A DNA stretch of 56,532 nucleotides from an uncultured Acidobacteriaceae bacterium (GTDB taxonomy: Bacteria > Acidobacteriota > Terriglobia > Terriglobales > Acidobacteriaceae), in assembly GCA_903842065.1 (NCBI GenBank), contig CAIMKZ010000103.1, forward strand, positions 1 to 56,532. Direction: 5' to 3'. A program made the position numbers and the translations under genes. Under the pieces are notes generated by a model, which saw nothing but the letters and a program-made list of their open reading frames with translations, did not search any database and was not told the origin of the DNA. How positions within the stretch are numbered: the first letter of the stretch is position 1; every line of letters begins with the position of its first letter. Shown piece after piece: positions 24,945 through 33,675 of this stretch.

Positions 24945-26041
24945 TGCGGCGGCTGCTGACCTTTCGCGACTTCGACTGGACGCTGCTGGGCATGGTGCTG
25001 CTGCTGTGCGCCCTCTCGATCATGCAGGTGCACTCCGCCACGCTGCACACGCGCTTCTCCGGCTTCATGTACAGGCAGATGATCTGGATCGCTGTGGGGC
25101 TGGTGGGGATGTTCATTCTCTCCAAGGTCGACTACCACCGGATGCTGGACTGGTCGCAGTGGGCTTACTGGGTGTTTCTGGTCGCACTGGTAATCGTGAA
25201 GGTGGCGGGGCACAAGGTGCTGGGCGCACGGCGCTGGATCGCTCTGGGGCCCTTCCAGTTCCAGCCCTCCGAGTGGGTCAAGCTGATTCTGGTGCTGACT
25301 GTGGCCCGCTATTTTGCAAATCTCGGGGGCCGGAACCTGACCTGGAAGGAGATCTTCAAGGCCTTTGCGATGGTCGGCGTGCCCATGCTTCTGGTGCTGA
25401 TTCAGCCCGATCTGGGAACGACGCTGACTTATGCCCCGATTCTGGCTGCGGGCCTGCTGCTGGGCGGGATCAATCTCCGGCAGGCATCGATTCTGCTTCT
25501 GGCTGCCGTGGTGCTAGTGGGTGGGGCTTGGTCGAGCGGCAAGGTGCTCAAGCCCTACCAGAAGGCGCGGCTGACCAGCTTTATCAACCCTGACAACGAT
25601 CCGAAAGGGTCCGGATACCAGATCCGGCAGTCGAAGATCGCGGTTGGTTCCGGGGGGTTGTGGGGTAAGGGTACCGATAACGGAAGCCAGACCCAGGGGT
25701 ACTTCCTGCCCATCCCATATACGGACTTTATCTTTGCCGCCTTCAGCGAAGAGCACGGGTTTGTGGGCGCGATTTTCGTGTTGCTGCTATACTTCCTCAT
25801 ATTGATGCGTTTGATTCAGAACGCACAAACAGCCGCAGACCTGCCCGGTTCTCTGATTATCATGGGGCTCGTGGCTGTGTTGACTTTCCAGATCGCGGTC
25901 AACGTGGGCATGGTTATCGGGTTTATGCCGGTCACCGGAATTCCTTTGCCGTTAATGAGTTACGGCGGATCATCGGTGCTGTTCACCTTCCTGGCGCTCG
26001 GTGTGGCAATGAATGTCAGGATTCGCCGGTTTGTGAATTGA
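24944..26041 (+). CDS. rodA: rod-shape peptidoglycan polymerase RodA
   Basis: RodA is the SEDS-family glycosyltransferase of the elongasome, polymerising lipid II at the inner membrane. About ten membrane helices are visible. Family motifs include LGARRWIALGPFQFQPSEWVKL, IQPDLGTTL, FINPDNDPKGSGYQIRQSKIAVGSGGLWGKG, FIFAAFSEEHGFVG and TGIPLPLMSYGGSS. The start ATG at 24944 overlaps the mrdA stop (TGATG), giving 365 aa, the usual length. The mrdA-rodA coupling is the standard arrangement; mreBCD are not in this window. Confidence 0.97.
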   Translation: MRRLLTFRDFDWTLLGMVLLLCALSIMQVHSATLHTRFSGFMYRQMIWIAVGLVGMFILSKVDYHRMLDWSQWAYWVFLVALVIVKVAGHKVLGARRWIALGPFQFQPSEWVKLILVLTVARYFANLGGRNLTWKEIFKAFAMVGVPMLLVLIQPDLGTTLTYAPILAAGLLLGGINLRQASILLLAAVVLVGGAWSSGKVLKPYQKARLTSFINPDNDPKGSGYQIRQSKIAVGSGGLWGKGTDNGSQTQGYFLPIPYTDFIFAAFSEEHGFVGAIFVLLLYFLILMRLIQNAQTAADLPGSLIIMGLVAVLTFQIAVNVGMVIGFMPVTGIPLPLMSYGGSSVLFTFLALGVAMNVRIRRFVN

Positions 26042-26552
26042 CCGGCCGGGTGACCCGGAAGAGTTTAGGTAAGTGCGGATCATCGGCAGGGCCGAGGGTT
26101 CCGCAAGAGTAAAAGATTGAATGATTTATAACCGGCCGAGGGCATGAATAGCCGCGCCGGGCAGGATTGGGTACATGAGCAGGCAGAGAGAAGCCAGGGG
26201 GCTGGAGGCGGCAACAAGCCGCTGTGGAAGCTCCCGGAGCTGCCGGAAAACCGGTGAGAGAGCCAGGATGCGGACGGGGTCCGCGTTCGTGCTTGCTCCC
26301 CCGGGAAGACCGGCCAGTGGACCAGCCGATAGGGATCGGCACGGGCATTCTCTCGGATTCGATGACGTTTTCCATTCGCTGACAGCTTCACGGCGTGGGT
26401 CGCCTCCAGGTTCTCCTGGAAGGTGCATCGCCATGAAAACAGCGTCGTTACGTTCATCTGTCCTGCACGCATCCTCCCACTCCGCCCGCGCGATCTTCAT
26501 CTCCCTTTGCCGCTAACCCGGCAGCCAATGTGCTGCCGCAGGGAAAGGTACG
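26042..26552. other. long intergenic region / probable 5' leader of the RNase E/G gene
   Basis: About 510 bp with no convincing gene. It is rich in GC hairpins, such as GGAGGCGGCAAC/GCCGC and the region around CTCCCGGAGCTGCCGGAAAACC. The frames at 26175-26516 (plus) and 26126-26500 (minus) lack ribosome sites and family features. RNase E messages often carry long structured leaders used in feedback, so a leader is the best guess. No known riboswitch or RNase P consensus fits. Confidence 0.45.
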
Positions 26553-29441
26553 ATGGCAAAGGAAATTTGCATCTCCAGCACGCCGCATGAGACGCGGCTG
26601 GCAATTCTAGAAGACGATCAGCTCTCGGAGATCTACTACGAGCGCGAAAACGAATACACCCTGGCCGGGTCTATTTACAACGGCCGGGTCACCCGTGTGC
26701 TGCCCGGCATGCAGTCGGCGTTTGTTGATCTTGGTCTGGAGCGCGATGCGTTCCTGTACGTCACCGACTTCATCGAGCTGGAAGACCAGGAAGACACCGA
26801 CGAGCTGGAACAGGCGGCCTCGACCCCGCAGGCTCCCCGCGAGATCCGGCGCAGCCCGGAGCCGGCAAAACGCGAGCGTCAGGATGACCGCGGCGGACAG
26901 CGCGAGCAGCGCCCCGAGCGCCCGGCCCGCGAGCCGGAGCTGAAGGTCGAGCCGGTAGTCGTAGAAGAAGAGCTCGTGGAAACACAGGCAGAAGAAGCGC
27001 AGTCTGGCGCGGATGCCGAGTCAGGCACTGCTGCGGGCGGCAAGCGCTGGCGTGGACGCCGCCGCCGCCGCGGCAAGGGCACGGGCCCGGAGGCGCAGCC
27101 GGGCAGCGCAGTCACGGACGAGCCGGTCGAGGAATCGGATCAGATCGAGTTCACCGAAGAGCCGGAGGCGAATGAGCCCGAGGCGCAGACTCAACCGTTT
27201 ACCCGGGTGGCAGAACCTGATCGGCCGCGTATTGCCGAGCCTGCGGCCTTCGTGCTTCCGGGCGAGTCGCTTTCAAAGTATGGCGGCGCGCCTGCGGTGG
27301 AACAGAAGAAAGAGGCGCCCGCTGCGCCTGCGGCACCGGCACGTCCCGCGATTACTTCACGGCCTACGACGATGATCGAGATTCCGCTCGATTGGGATCC
27401 AAACAGCGGATTGCTTCCGGGCGAGTCAATCTCCCTGCGCCGGGGTCGCGCGCCGGAGCCGGAGACGGCCGAAGAGGTTGTCGAGGTCGAGCACGAGACG
27501 CAGCCTAGCTTTGCCGAGCTGCCCGAGCCCGTTGAGGCGGCCGACGAGCTTGAAGAGGAAGAGCTGGTCGAGGCTGTAGAGCCTGTCGAGACCGCGCAGG
27601 TTGAGGGGGAAGAGGAGTTTTTCGAGGAGCCCGCCGAGCTGGCTGGAGTTGACGCCGCTGAGAGCGCTGCACCAGCATCCGAAGAGCTAATCGACGAGAT
27701 GGAAGAGACCACGGAGAGCGCCCCGGATGCATCGGCCGCGCACCGTGTCGATCCCTCGGCGCCGACCGGTTTCCGCCTGTTCGGATTCGGTAAGAAGAAG
27801 GATGAAGCGAAGCCTGAGTCGAAGCCGGCTTCGAGCTACGCGCCGGGCAAGGGTCACATGGAAGAGGAAGTGATCGACGGCGACGAGGTGGAGGCTGCTC
27901 CACGCAAGCGCGGCCGCCACGAAGCCCACGACCACAACGCCGACTCGCTCTACGAAGAGGAGAAGGTGCGTGGCAAGGGGAAGGGCCGCAACGGCGCGCT
28001 GGGTGAGTTGATTGAAGATGCGCAGCTCGACTCGCGCATCGGCATCAAGTTCGCGCAGCAGGGCGCCGATGACGAGGAAGACTTCGACGTCGACGGCGAA
28101 GAAGAATCTGAGACCCCGGCAGCTCCGGGCCAGCCGCGCAAGGATCGCCGCGACCGCACCAGCAGCCGACGCCCTGTCCGTGGAGCCCAGCCGCAGCGGC
28201 GCGGGCCTTCGCGCAAGTCGATGCAGACCAGCGACCTGCCCATCATTTCGGATCTCTTGAAGCCGGGCCAGGAGATTCTGGTACAGATTGCCAAGGAGCC
28301 CATCGCCAAGAAGGGCGCGCGCATCACCAGCCACATCGCGCTTCCGGGCCGCTTCCTGGTCTTCATGCCCACGGTCAGCCACGTCGGCGTGAGCCGCAAG
28401 ATCGCCTCCGACGAGGAGCGCCACAGGCTCAAGCGGATTCTGGTGCATGAGCGCGGCGAGGCCAGCGGCGGATTCATCGTCCGCACCGCGGCCGAGGGCG
28501 CCAGCGAAGAAGAGCTTCGCGCCGATCTGCGCTTCCTCATGAACCTGTGGAACGACATCAAGCAGCGTTCCGAGTCGTCGAAGTCGCCGGCTCTGATCTA
28601 CCACGATCTTTCGCTGATCGAGCGGATTCTGCGCGACCAGGTGAGCGACAACTTCTCGAACATCTGGGTGGACTCGGAAGCCGACTACGAGCGCATCGTG
28701 CGTTTCCTCAATCGCTTCTCTCCCACTCTGGTGCGGCGCGTCAAGCTCTACACCAAGCAGGTGCCGCTGTTTGAGCACTTTGGCATCGAGGACGAGATCT
28801 CGAAGGCCCTGCGCTCGAAGGTGTGGCTCAAGTCCGGCGGATCGATCGTCATCAATCAGACCGAAGCGCTGGTGGCCATCGACATCAACACCGGCAAGTA
28901 CGTCGGCAAGAGCGCACGGCTTGAGGACACCATCCTCAAGACCAACCTCGACGCGGTGCCGGAGATTGTGCGCCAGATTCGCCTGCGCGATCTGGGCGGT
29001 ATCATCGTCATCGACTTCATCGACATGGACGAGCGCAAGAACCGCTTCAAGGTGATGGCGGCGCTCGAAGAGGCACTCAAGACCGATCGCGCTCCGACCA
29101 AGGTTCTGCAGTTTAACGACTTTGGCCTGGTCGCAATCACCCGCAAGCGTGTCAAGCAGTCGCTCGAGCGTACGCTCAGCGTTCCGTGCTACACCTGCCA
29201 GGCCACCGGCATGGTCAAGAGCCCGGCCACGGTGTGCAACGAGGTCTACATCGAACTCCGCAAGATGAAGAAGCACTTCGAAGGCGCCGACGTAATGCTG
29301 CGCGTGCATCCTGAAACGGTGAAGATGCTCAAGGCCAACAACGGCCGCTGGCTGGCCGACTACGAAGAGCTGGTAGGCAAGAACATTCTGGTGAAGACCG
29401 ATCCGACGCTGCACCCGGAGCAGTTCGATATTCAAGGGTAA
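26553..29441 (+). CDS. rng: ribonuclease E/G with a ~470-residue insert in the S1 domain, 962 aa
   Basis: RNase E/G starts mRNA decay and processes rRNA. The N-terminus (EICISSTPHETRLAILED, GSIYNGRVTRVLPGMQSAFVDLGLERDAFLYVTD) begins the S1 domain. It is then broken, from about residue 86 to 556, by acidic low-complexity sequence rich in Glu, Ala and Pro with a basic patch (RWRGRRRRRGKG). The fold resumes at LPIISDLLKPGQEILVQIAKEP. The catalytic core is intact: AIDINTGKY and GGIIVIDFIDMD carry the Mg ligands, and CYTCQATG has two Cys for the Zn link. The C-terminal degradosome scaffold of E. coli RNase E is absent; the insert may replace it. Confidence 0.93.
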   Translation: MAKEICISSTPHETRLAILEDDQLSEIYYERENEYTLAGSIYNGRVTRVLPGMQSAFVDLGLERDAFLYVTDFIELEDQEDTDELEQAASTPQAPREIRRSPEPAKRERQDDRGGQREQRPERPAREPELKVEPVVVEEELVETQAEEAQSGADAESGTAAGGKRWRGRRRRRGKGTGPEAQPGSAVTDEPVEESDQIEFTEEPEANEPEAQTQPFTRVAEPDRPRIAEPAAFVLPGESLSKYGGAPAVEQKKEAPAAPAAPARPAITSRPTTMIEIPLDWDPNSGLLPGESISLRRGRAPEPETAEEVVEVEHETQPSFAELPEPVEAADELEEEELVEAVEPVETAQVEGEEEFFEEPAELAGVDAAESAAPASEELIDEMEETTESAPDASAAHRVDPSAPTGFRLFGFGKKKDEAKPESKPASSYAPGKGHMEEEVIDGDEVEAAPRKRGRHEAHDHNADSLYEEEKVRGKGKGRNGALGELIEDAQLDSRIGIKFAQQGADDEEDFDVDGEEESETPAAPGQPRKDRRDRTSSRRPVRGAQPQRRGPSRKSMQTSDLPIISDLLKPGQEILVQIAKEPIAKKGARITSHIALPGRFLVFMPTVSHVGVSRKIASDEERHRLKRILVHERGEASGGFIVRTAAEGASEEELRADLRFLMNLWNDIKQRSESSKSPALIYHDLSLIERILRDQVSDNFSNIWVDSEADYERIVRFLNRFSPTLVRRVKLYTKQVPLFEHFGIEDEISKALRSKVWLKSGGSIVINQTEALVAIDINTGKYVGKSARLEDTILKTNLDAVPEIVRQIRLRDLGGIIVIDFIDMDERKNRFKVMAALEEALKTDRAPTKVLQFNDFGLVAITRKRVKQSLERTLSVPCYTCQATGMVKSPATVCNEVYIELRKMKKHFEGADVMLRVHPETVKMLKANNGRWLADYEELVGKNILVKTDPTLHPEQFDIQG

Positions 29442-29467
29442 GCAAGACGGCAAGTCAGCGAGTCAGC

Positions 29468-29495
29468 AAAGGCCGGAGCGGGTGCTCCGGCCTTT
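29468..29495. terminator. intrinsic terminator after the RNase E/G gene
   Basis: AAAGGCCGGAGC (29468-29479), loop GGGT, and GCTCCGGCCTTT (29484-29495) form a 12-bp perfect stem with terminal A/T runs. It lies 27 bp after the stop and also faces the converging PIN gene. Confidence 0.92.
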
Positions 29496-29510
29496 GTGCG
29501 TTTGGATTGG

Positions 29511-29894
29511 CTAACGGATCACATGAATCGGAATGCCGATGTTAAGGCCCGACCAGATACGATCGGCCGTGTAGACCTCAGCCTTGAGCGCAATAGCCAG
29601 CGCCAGGCAGCAGCGATCCCCAAGCGACAATCCAAACGGAGCAGTCCGTTTCACAAGTGTCCCTGAGGTCTTCGCCTGCTCGAGGGTGTACTCCGCGGGA
29701 TTGGCAATCGACAGAACGTTCTCCCAGGCCACATCGGGATGCTGCCCTTTTGCAACAAGTTTGGATTGGACTTCCGCCAGGTTGACCATGCTCGCAACCG
29801 CGTCAGCCATAATTTCATCGTTCAGTTTCTCGGCGCCCGGCTCGTCGAAGAGAATCGCGAGCATAGCGGAGGAATCGAGCACCGCTTTACTCAC
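29511..29894 (-). CDS. PIN-domain (VapC-type) toxin, 127 aa
   Basis: AVLDSSAMLAILFDEPGAEKL is a VapC N-terminus with the first catalytic Asp. Glu in MVNLAEVQSKL, Asp in LSLGDRCCLALAIAL and the late YTADRIW Asp complete the site. It is a probable RNase toxin. Its start overlaps the 3' end of the AbrB-type antitoxin gene by 8 bp, so the antitoxin is translated first from one message. The promoter carries twin inverted repeats (30162-30225). Confidence 0.9.
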   Translation of the reverse strand: MSKAVLDSSAMLAILFDEPGAEKLNDEIMADAVASMVNLAEVQSKLVAKGQHPDVAWENVLSIANPAEYTLEQAKTSGTLVKRTAPFGLSLGDRCCLALAIALKAEVYTADRIWSGLNIGIPIHVIR

Positions 29895-30141
29895 GCCTGG
29901 CCTCCTCGCGTCTCTCGGCGATCAGCTCTTCTGAAACCAAAGTTCCGGGTGGCGCAAGGTGGCGCACACTCTCCTGCGCGCGTCGAATTCTGGCGCGCCG
30001 AGTCGAGATGCGCAGCTCGTGATCCTTAAATTCGAGCTCGACCGTGTCGCCTTCGCCGATGCCCAAGGCTTTGCGCATGGCAGCGGGAATGACGATGCGG
30101 CCTTTCTCGCCGATCTGAGCGCGTGCCTGCAAGGTTCCCAT
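29887..30141 (-). CDS. AbrB/MazE-type antitoxin, 84 aa
   Basis: The Met at 30141 begins MGTLQARAQIGEKGRIVIPAAMRKALGIGEGDTVELEF, the swapped-hairpin AbrB DNA-binding domain (GRIVIPAxxRxxLGI motif). A basic then acidic C-terminal helix (about 50-84) should bind the PIN toxin. AGAGGA lies 11 bases upstream. The longer frame start at 30180 would run through the operator and is rejected. It should repress its own promoter by binding the GTGGGAA inverted repeats. Confidence 0.92.
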   Translation of the reverse strand: MGTLQARAQIGEKGRIVIPAAMRKALGIGEGDTVELEFKDHELRISTRRARIRRAQESVRHLAPPGTLVSEELIAERREEARRE

Positions 30142-30161
30142 AGTGACACCAATCCTCTCTG

Positions 30162-30225
30162 GTGGGAAATTATAGGTCAATTCCCACTAAATAGAAAAGG
30201 TGGGAATAATGACTGTGTTTCCCAC
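30162..30225 (-). promoter_or_regulatory. twin operator and promoter of the AbrB/PIN pair
   Basis: There are two identical inverted repeats, GTGGGAA-N12-TTCCCAC. The first is at 30162-30168/30181-30187, the second at 30200-30206/30219-30225, 38 bp apart centre to centre. A perfect TATAAT (minus strand, 30174-30169) sits in the spacer of the first. Binding there would block RNA polymerase, so it is a likely autoregulatory operator. Confidence 0.8.
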
Positions 30226-30248
30226 TCTGGCGACAATAGCGGCTGACC

Positions 30249-30638
30249 CTACAGAACTCCCAGAACCCGCAGCCGCACCAGCGCTCCGGCCAGAACGCCC
30301 AGGGGCGAGAGCACGATGAGCGCAATCTGGTAGGTGACCGGCTGTCTTCCCCGGGCGCTGAAGGCGCTTACAGCGCCGAGCAGCAGCACGATCACGGCCA
30401 GCACCAGGGCATGGGCGAGAGGACTCGGGGCCGCGATCCAGGCCGTAATGTAGCCTCCGGCGGCGGCGGCAAGAAACGAGTAGCCAAGGTTGACAAAGAG
30501 GTATCCGGCGGCCGGGCGAGTGCCCTGGCCGCACCACTCCGGCAGCAGGCGGGAGATCAACGCGGTAGCGGCGACCACGATGGCGGCCATGACGGCATAC
30601 CCGGCCAGCAGGGCGAGGAAGGCGTGCAGAGTTACCAC
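30249..30638 (-). CDS. four-helix membrane protein, 129 aa
   Basis: The start is a GTG at 30638 ([17 protein letters not shown]). The frame upstream to 30746 is Arg/Pro low complexity and overlaps the preceding gene. Four hydrophobic helices are seen: [56 protein letters not shown] and [18 protein letters not shown] do not recognise the family. It overlaps the stop of the upstream 122-aa gene by 7 bp, so the two are an operon. Confidence 0.65.
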   Translation of the reverse strand: MVTLHAFLALLAGYAVMAAIVVAATALISRLLPEWCGQGTRPAAGYLFVNLGYSFLAAAAGGYITAWIAAPSPLAHALVLAVIVLLLGAVSAFSARGRQPVTYQIALIVLSPLGVLAGALVRLRVLGVL

Positions 30639-31000
30639 GGGAGATCTTTCTGGGTGGGCGAGCCGACCTCGCCGTGCTCGATACGCTCGAGGAACTGGCG
30701 GGCGAGGCGGCGCTCGCCGGGATGTGCTTCGCCGGCTATGGTGCAAAGGTCGAGATACTCGTCTGCAAGGGCGTTGCGTTCGTCTTGCTGGGCGAGCAGT
30801 GCTTGCAACGCGACGGCCAGCTCGCGCAGGCGGGCAGCTTCAGGCCAGGGATGCTCGTCGTCAACCGGCTCTGCGAAGAGGCCGTGGCGGCCCCGGGCGC
30901 AGGCGTCGAGGCAGGCAAGGAGCTGCTCGGCAAAGGCGCGGTCGAGCATGTCTATCTGCTCCGGGTCGATAGCGTCGCGCGGGTCGATAGGGGAGTCCAT
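30632..31000 (-). CDS. hypothetical helical protein, 122 aa
   Basis: The protein is soluble and alpha-helical, with many acidic and Leu residues ([65 protein letters not shown]). There is no signal peptide. A few Cys and no clear motif are seen. The family is not recognised. It is cotranscribed with the following membrane protein and divergent from asnS; the 144-bp gap between them must hold both promoters. Confidence 0.6.
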   Translation of the reverse strand: MDSPIDPRDAIDPEQIDMLDRAFAEQLLACLDACARGRHGLFAEPVDDEHPWPEAARLRELAVALQALLAQQDERNALADEYLDLCTIAGEAHPGERRLARQFLERIEHGEVGSPTQKDLPW

Positions 31001-31144
31001 GGATGTATTTTCCTCTCATTTGGCCGGAATGGGTACTGGAGATTGGGTCGCAGGCCCACCTGTTGGGAAGCGGGCCAAGGCGTTATCATGGGAAGTCCGA
31101 CAGCGAAGACGCGCTTGCGTCGCCGGACGAGAGAGATTACAGAT

Positions 31145-32521
31145 ATGCCTGAAGAGACCGCTCCCACTGCTCCCGAATCCACAGAAACTCCCAAAGCACA
31201 GCCCGCTGTAACCACCATTGCCGAGATCGGCAAGCACGAGGGCCAGTCCGTCATTCTGCGCGGATGGTTGTACAACTCGCGCGAGAGCGGCAAGCTGCTG
31301 TTCCCGATCTTCCGCGACGGCACCGGAACCATTCAGGGCGTGGCGCATGTCAAGAGTGTGCCGGCCGAGGTGTTTGAGGCGCTCAAGGGGCTCACGCAGG
31401 AGTCGAGCGTGATTGTGACCGGCAAGGTGCGTGCCGACAAGCGCGCGCCCGGCGGCTACGAGCTCGATGTCGAAAACATTGAAGTGGTGCAGCGTGTACC
31501 GGAGTCGGCGCCCTATCCCATCACGCTCAAGGAGCACGGTGTCGATTTTCTAATGGAGCACCGGCACCTGTGGATTCGTACGCCGCGGCAGTCAGCGATC
31601 CTGCGCATCCGCGCGGAGATCATGCGGGCGACGGCGGAGTTCTTTGATACCGGCGGCTTCATCCGCACCGATCCGCCGATTCTTACGCCGGCGGCCTGCG
31701 AGGGCACTTCGACTTTGTTTCCGGTGGACTACTTCGGCGACCAAGCGTTTCTGACGCAGTCTGGCCAGTTATACGCCGAGGCTACGGCGCTGGCCCTGGG
31801 CAAGGTGTATAGCTTTGGACCCACGTTCCGGGCAGAGAAGTCGAAGACCCGCCGCCACCTGACCGAGTTCTGGATGGTGGAGCCTGAGGCGGCCTACATG
31901 GACCTGAACGGGCTGCTGGAGCTGGCCGAGAACTGCCTGGCGCACATCGTGCAATCGGTACTGAAGAATCGCGCGCCGGAGCTGGCGGCGATCGGACGCG
32001 ATATTACTAAGCTTGAGCCGGTGAAGGCGCCGTTTCCAAGATTGAGATACGACGAAGCCGTCGAGATGCTCAACCAGGCCTATAAGGACGGCAAGCTCGA
32101 GAATCCCTTTGAGTATGGAAATGACTTCGGTTCGCCGGACGAGACATGGCTGAGTTCGCAGTTTGACCGGCCGGTGATGGTGCATCGTTATCCGGCCGAT
32201 GTGAAGGCGTTCTACATGGAGCCGGATCCTGAGGATCCGCGCTACGCTCTGTGCGTGGACGTGCTGGCGCCGGAAGGCTACGGCGAGGTCATTGGCGGGT
32301 CGCAGCGTGTCTCTAGTTACGAGTTACTGAGTGAGAGGATAGACCACCACAAGCTTCCGCGTGAGGCCTTCGAGTGGTATCTCGATCTGCGCCGGTACGG
32401 GAGCGTGCCACATTCAGGTTTCGGGATGGGAATCGAGCGTGTAGTTAGCTGGGTGTGTGGGCTGGATCACGTTCGGGAGACGATTCCGTTCGCGCGGACG
32501 CTGCACAGGATCTATCCATAA
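31145..32521 (+). CDS. asnS: asparaginyl-tRNA synthetase
   Basis: AsnRS charges tRNA-Asn. The OB-fold anticodon domain comes first ([32 protein letters not shown]). The class II core follows: [48 protein letters not shown] (motif 2 region), and [28 protein letters not shown] (motif 3). The Met at 31145 gives 458 aa; the frame is open 157 codons further upstream, but that overlaps the divergent gene. The first 25 residues are a Thr/Pro/Glu tail. Confidence 0.97.
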   Translation: MPEETAPTAPESTETPKAQPAVTTIAEIGKHEGQSVILRGWLYNSRESGKLLFPIFRDGTGTIQGVAHVKSVPAEVFEALKGLTQESSVIVTGKVRADKRAPGGYELDVENIEVVQRVPESAPYPITLKEHGVDFLMEHRHLWIRTPRQSAILRIRAEIMRATAEFFDTGGFIRTDPPILTPAACEGTSTLFPVDYFGDQAFLTQSGQLYAEATALALGKVYSFGPTFRAEKSKTRRHLTEFWMVEPEAAYMDLNGLLELAENCLAHIVQSVLKNRAPELAAIGRDITKLEPVKAPFPRLRYDEAVEMLNQAYKDGKLENPFEYGNDFGSPDETWLSSQFDRPVMVHRYPADVKAFYMEPDPEDPRYALCVDVLAPEGYGEVIGGSQRVSSYELLSERIDHHKLPREAFEWYLDLRRYGSVPHSGFGMGIERVVSWVCGLDHVRETIPFARTLHRIYP

Positions 32522-32955
32522 GATAATAGGCACAAAAGACAACATTTTTGCCTTTGACGGTTCCACTTTTCGAGTACACTGTTGCGTATAGTTTTTGGGG
32601 TAACAAATACTTTCACCAGAGATAGGTAGCGAATAAGGAAGGTGCGATATCCCCCCCCGCAGAACCACTTAGGCGGGGGATATTTGAGAACAGTCATCGG
32701 TTAGGACCACCGTCAAAGTACTGTCATGCGGGTTCGCCGGATTAGAAGCACGCCCCCCGTGCTCCATCAGCCGCCGGACCTGGCGAATGCCGCTCAAATT
32801 CCGTGATTCAGAGATCAGTTTGTTTCCGGGAACGTTCCGTTCCGGAAGGGTCAGACTTCTGGCGAGTGGATACAGGCGGGTTGGGAATGGTCAGACCGGG
32901 ACTTTAATGCCGAAACGGAAGTTCCGTGAGGCCGATTAGTTAATGGAGAGACAAG
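32522..32955. other. intergenic region with several palindromes
   Basis: About 430 bp with no gene. It holds a hairpin of ATATCCCCC/GGGGGATAT (32647-32683) and an AT-rich stretch (32523-32640). Nearer the next gene are short perfect palindromes: GGAACGTTCC (32829-32838) and TTCCGGAA (32840-32847). ACGGAA-G-TTCCGT follows at 32915-32927. GGTCAGAC occurs twice, 40 bp apart (32849, 32889). This looks like a regulated promoter region for the 32956 gene. Confidence 0.5.
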
Positions 32956-33675
32956 ATGAAAAGTGCACGAGCAACTGCGGTGAATAACGAGGTTGCAGGC
33001 CTGTCGATTCCCGCGGTCGAGGAGATTATCGAAGAGGCGCTGAGCGAGCTGGCATTTTCGCAGGATCCGGGAATGGTGCGGGCACTGCGGTTTCTGGCTC
33101 CCGCGGGATATCAGGCGATCGTGGAGCTGTGCAGCGAAAACGGACGCAGTAAGCGGCGCAATGCCCTGGCCGATTCCTGGTCGCCGGAAGAAGATGAGAT
33201 CCGGATCTACTTCGAGAGGATTGACGATGAGGATCAGGAGATGCGCCCGGCGAGGCCGCAGCGCGCCGCGACCATCTCGGCAAGCCATGCCGGCGATGAG
33301 GAGCCCGAGGAAGTGGGATCCGCGGATATGGATGCGCGCGTGAAGGAGCTGTGCGAGGCTCTGGCCGAGGCCGAGCGCGGAGGCCACGCGTTTATAGCTT
33401 TGAAGTGGTTTCGAGACAGCTTTCTGCCGCGCAAGGCATACCGCTGGAATCACCAGCCCGACTCCCGCCAGCTGGTGCTGGCCGAGGCGATTCAGCGCGG
33501 CCTGGTCATGACCAGCAAGATCGCCAATCCCAAAACTCCCGCGTATCCGACCACGACGATCCGCCTGAACCGCGCCGAAGCCGGGATGCCCGAGGAAACG
33601 TCGCGTTTCAAGCCGGTGGAGGCGCATGGAGAGGAGCTGGCCGGAGTCATCGATGAAGAACGGGGGGAGGAGTGA
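32956..33675 (+). CDS. unrecognised protein paired with a PIN-domain gene, 239 aa
   Basis: Three parts are visible. Residues 14-65 are helical (IPAVEEIIEEALSELAF, MVRALRFLAPAGYQAIVELC). Residues 70-125 are charged and probably disordered. Residues 125-205 may form a winged-helix-like unit (VKELCEALAEAERGG, FIALKWFRDSFLP, LVLAEAIQRGLV, then strand TTTIRLN). I cannot name a family. The stop overlaps the following PIN gene (GTGA), an arrangement typical of antitoxin then toxin, so it may be a large regulator or antitoxin. The long, palindrome-rich upstream region would suit autoregulation. Confidence 0.65.
   Translation: MKSARATAVNNEVAGLSIPAVEEIIEEALSELAFSQDPGMVRALRFLAPAGYQAIVELCSENGRSKRRNALADSWSPEEDEIRIYFERIDDEDQEMRPARPQRAATISASHAGDEEPEEVGSADMDARVKELCEALAEAERGGHAFIALKWFRDSFLPRKAYRWNHQPDSRQLVLAEAIQRGLVMTSKIANPKTPAYPTTTIRLNRAEAGMPEETSRFKPVEAHGEELAGVIDEERGEE

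Noticed and set aside
26200..26400. Cobalamin riboswitch or RNase P RNA
   Set aside because: A few short stretches (GAAAACCGGTGAGAGAGCCAGG) recalled B12-box elements, but the order and spacing of conserved boxes do not fit.
26175..26516. 113-codon plus-strand frame before the RNase E/G gene
   Set aside because: It has no ribosome site and an Arg/Ser/Gly-rich sequence, and the opposite strand is equally open.
27687..29453. 588-codon open frame on the minus strand
   Set aside because: It is antisense to the RNase E/G gene, whose catalytic motifs are clear on the plus strand.
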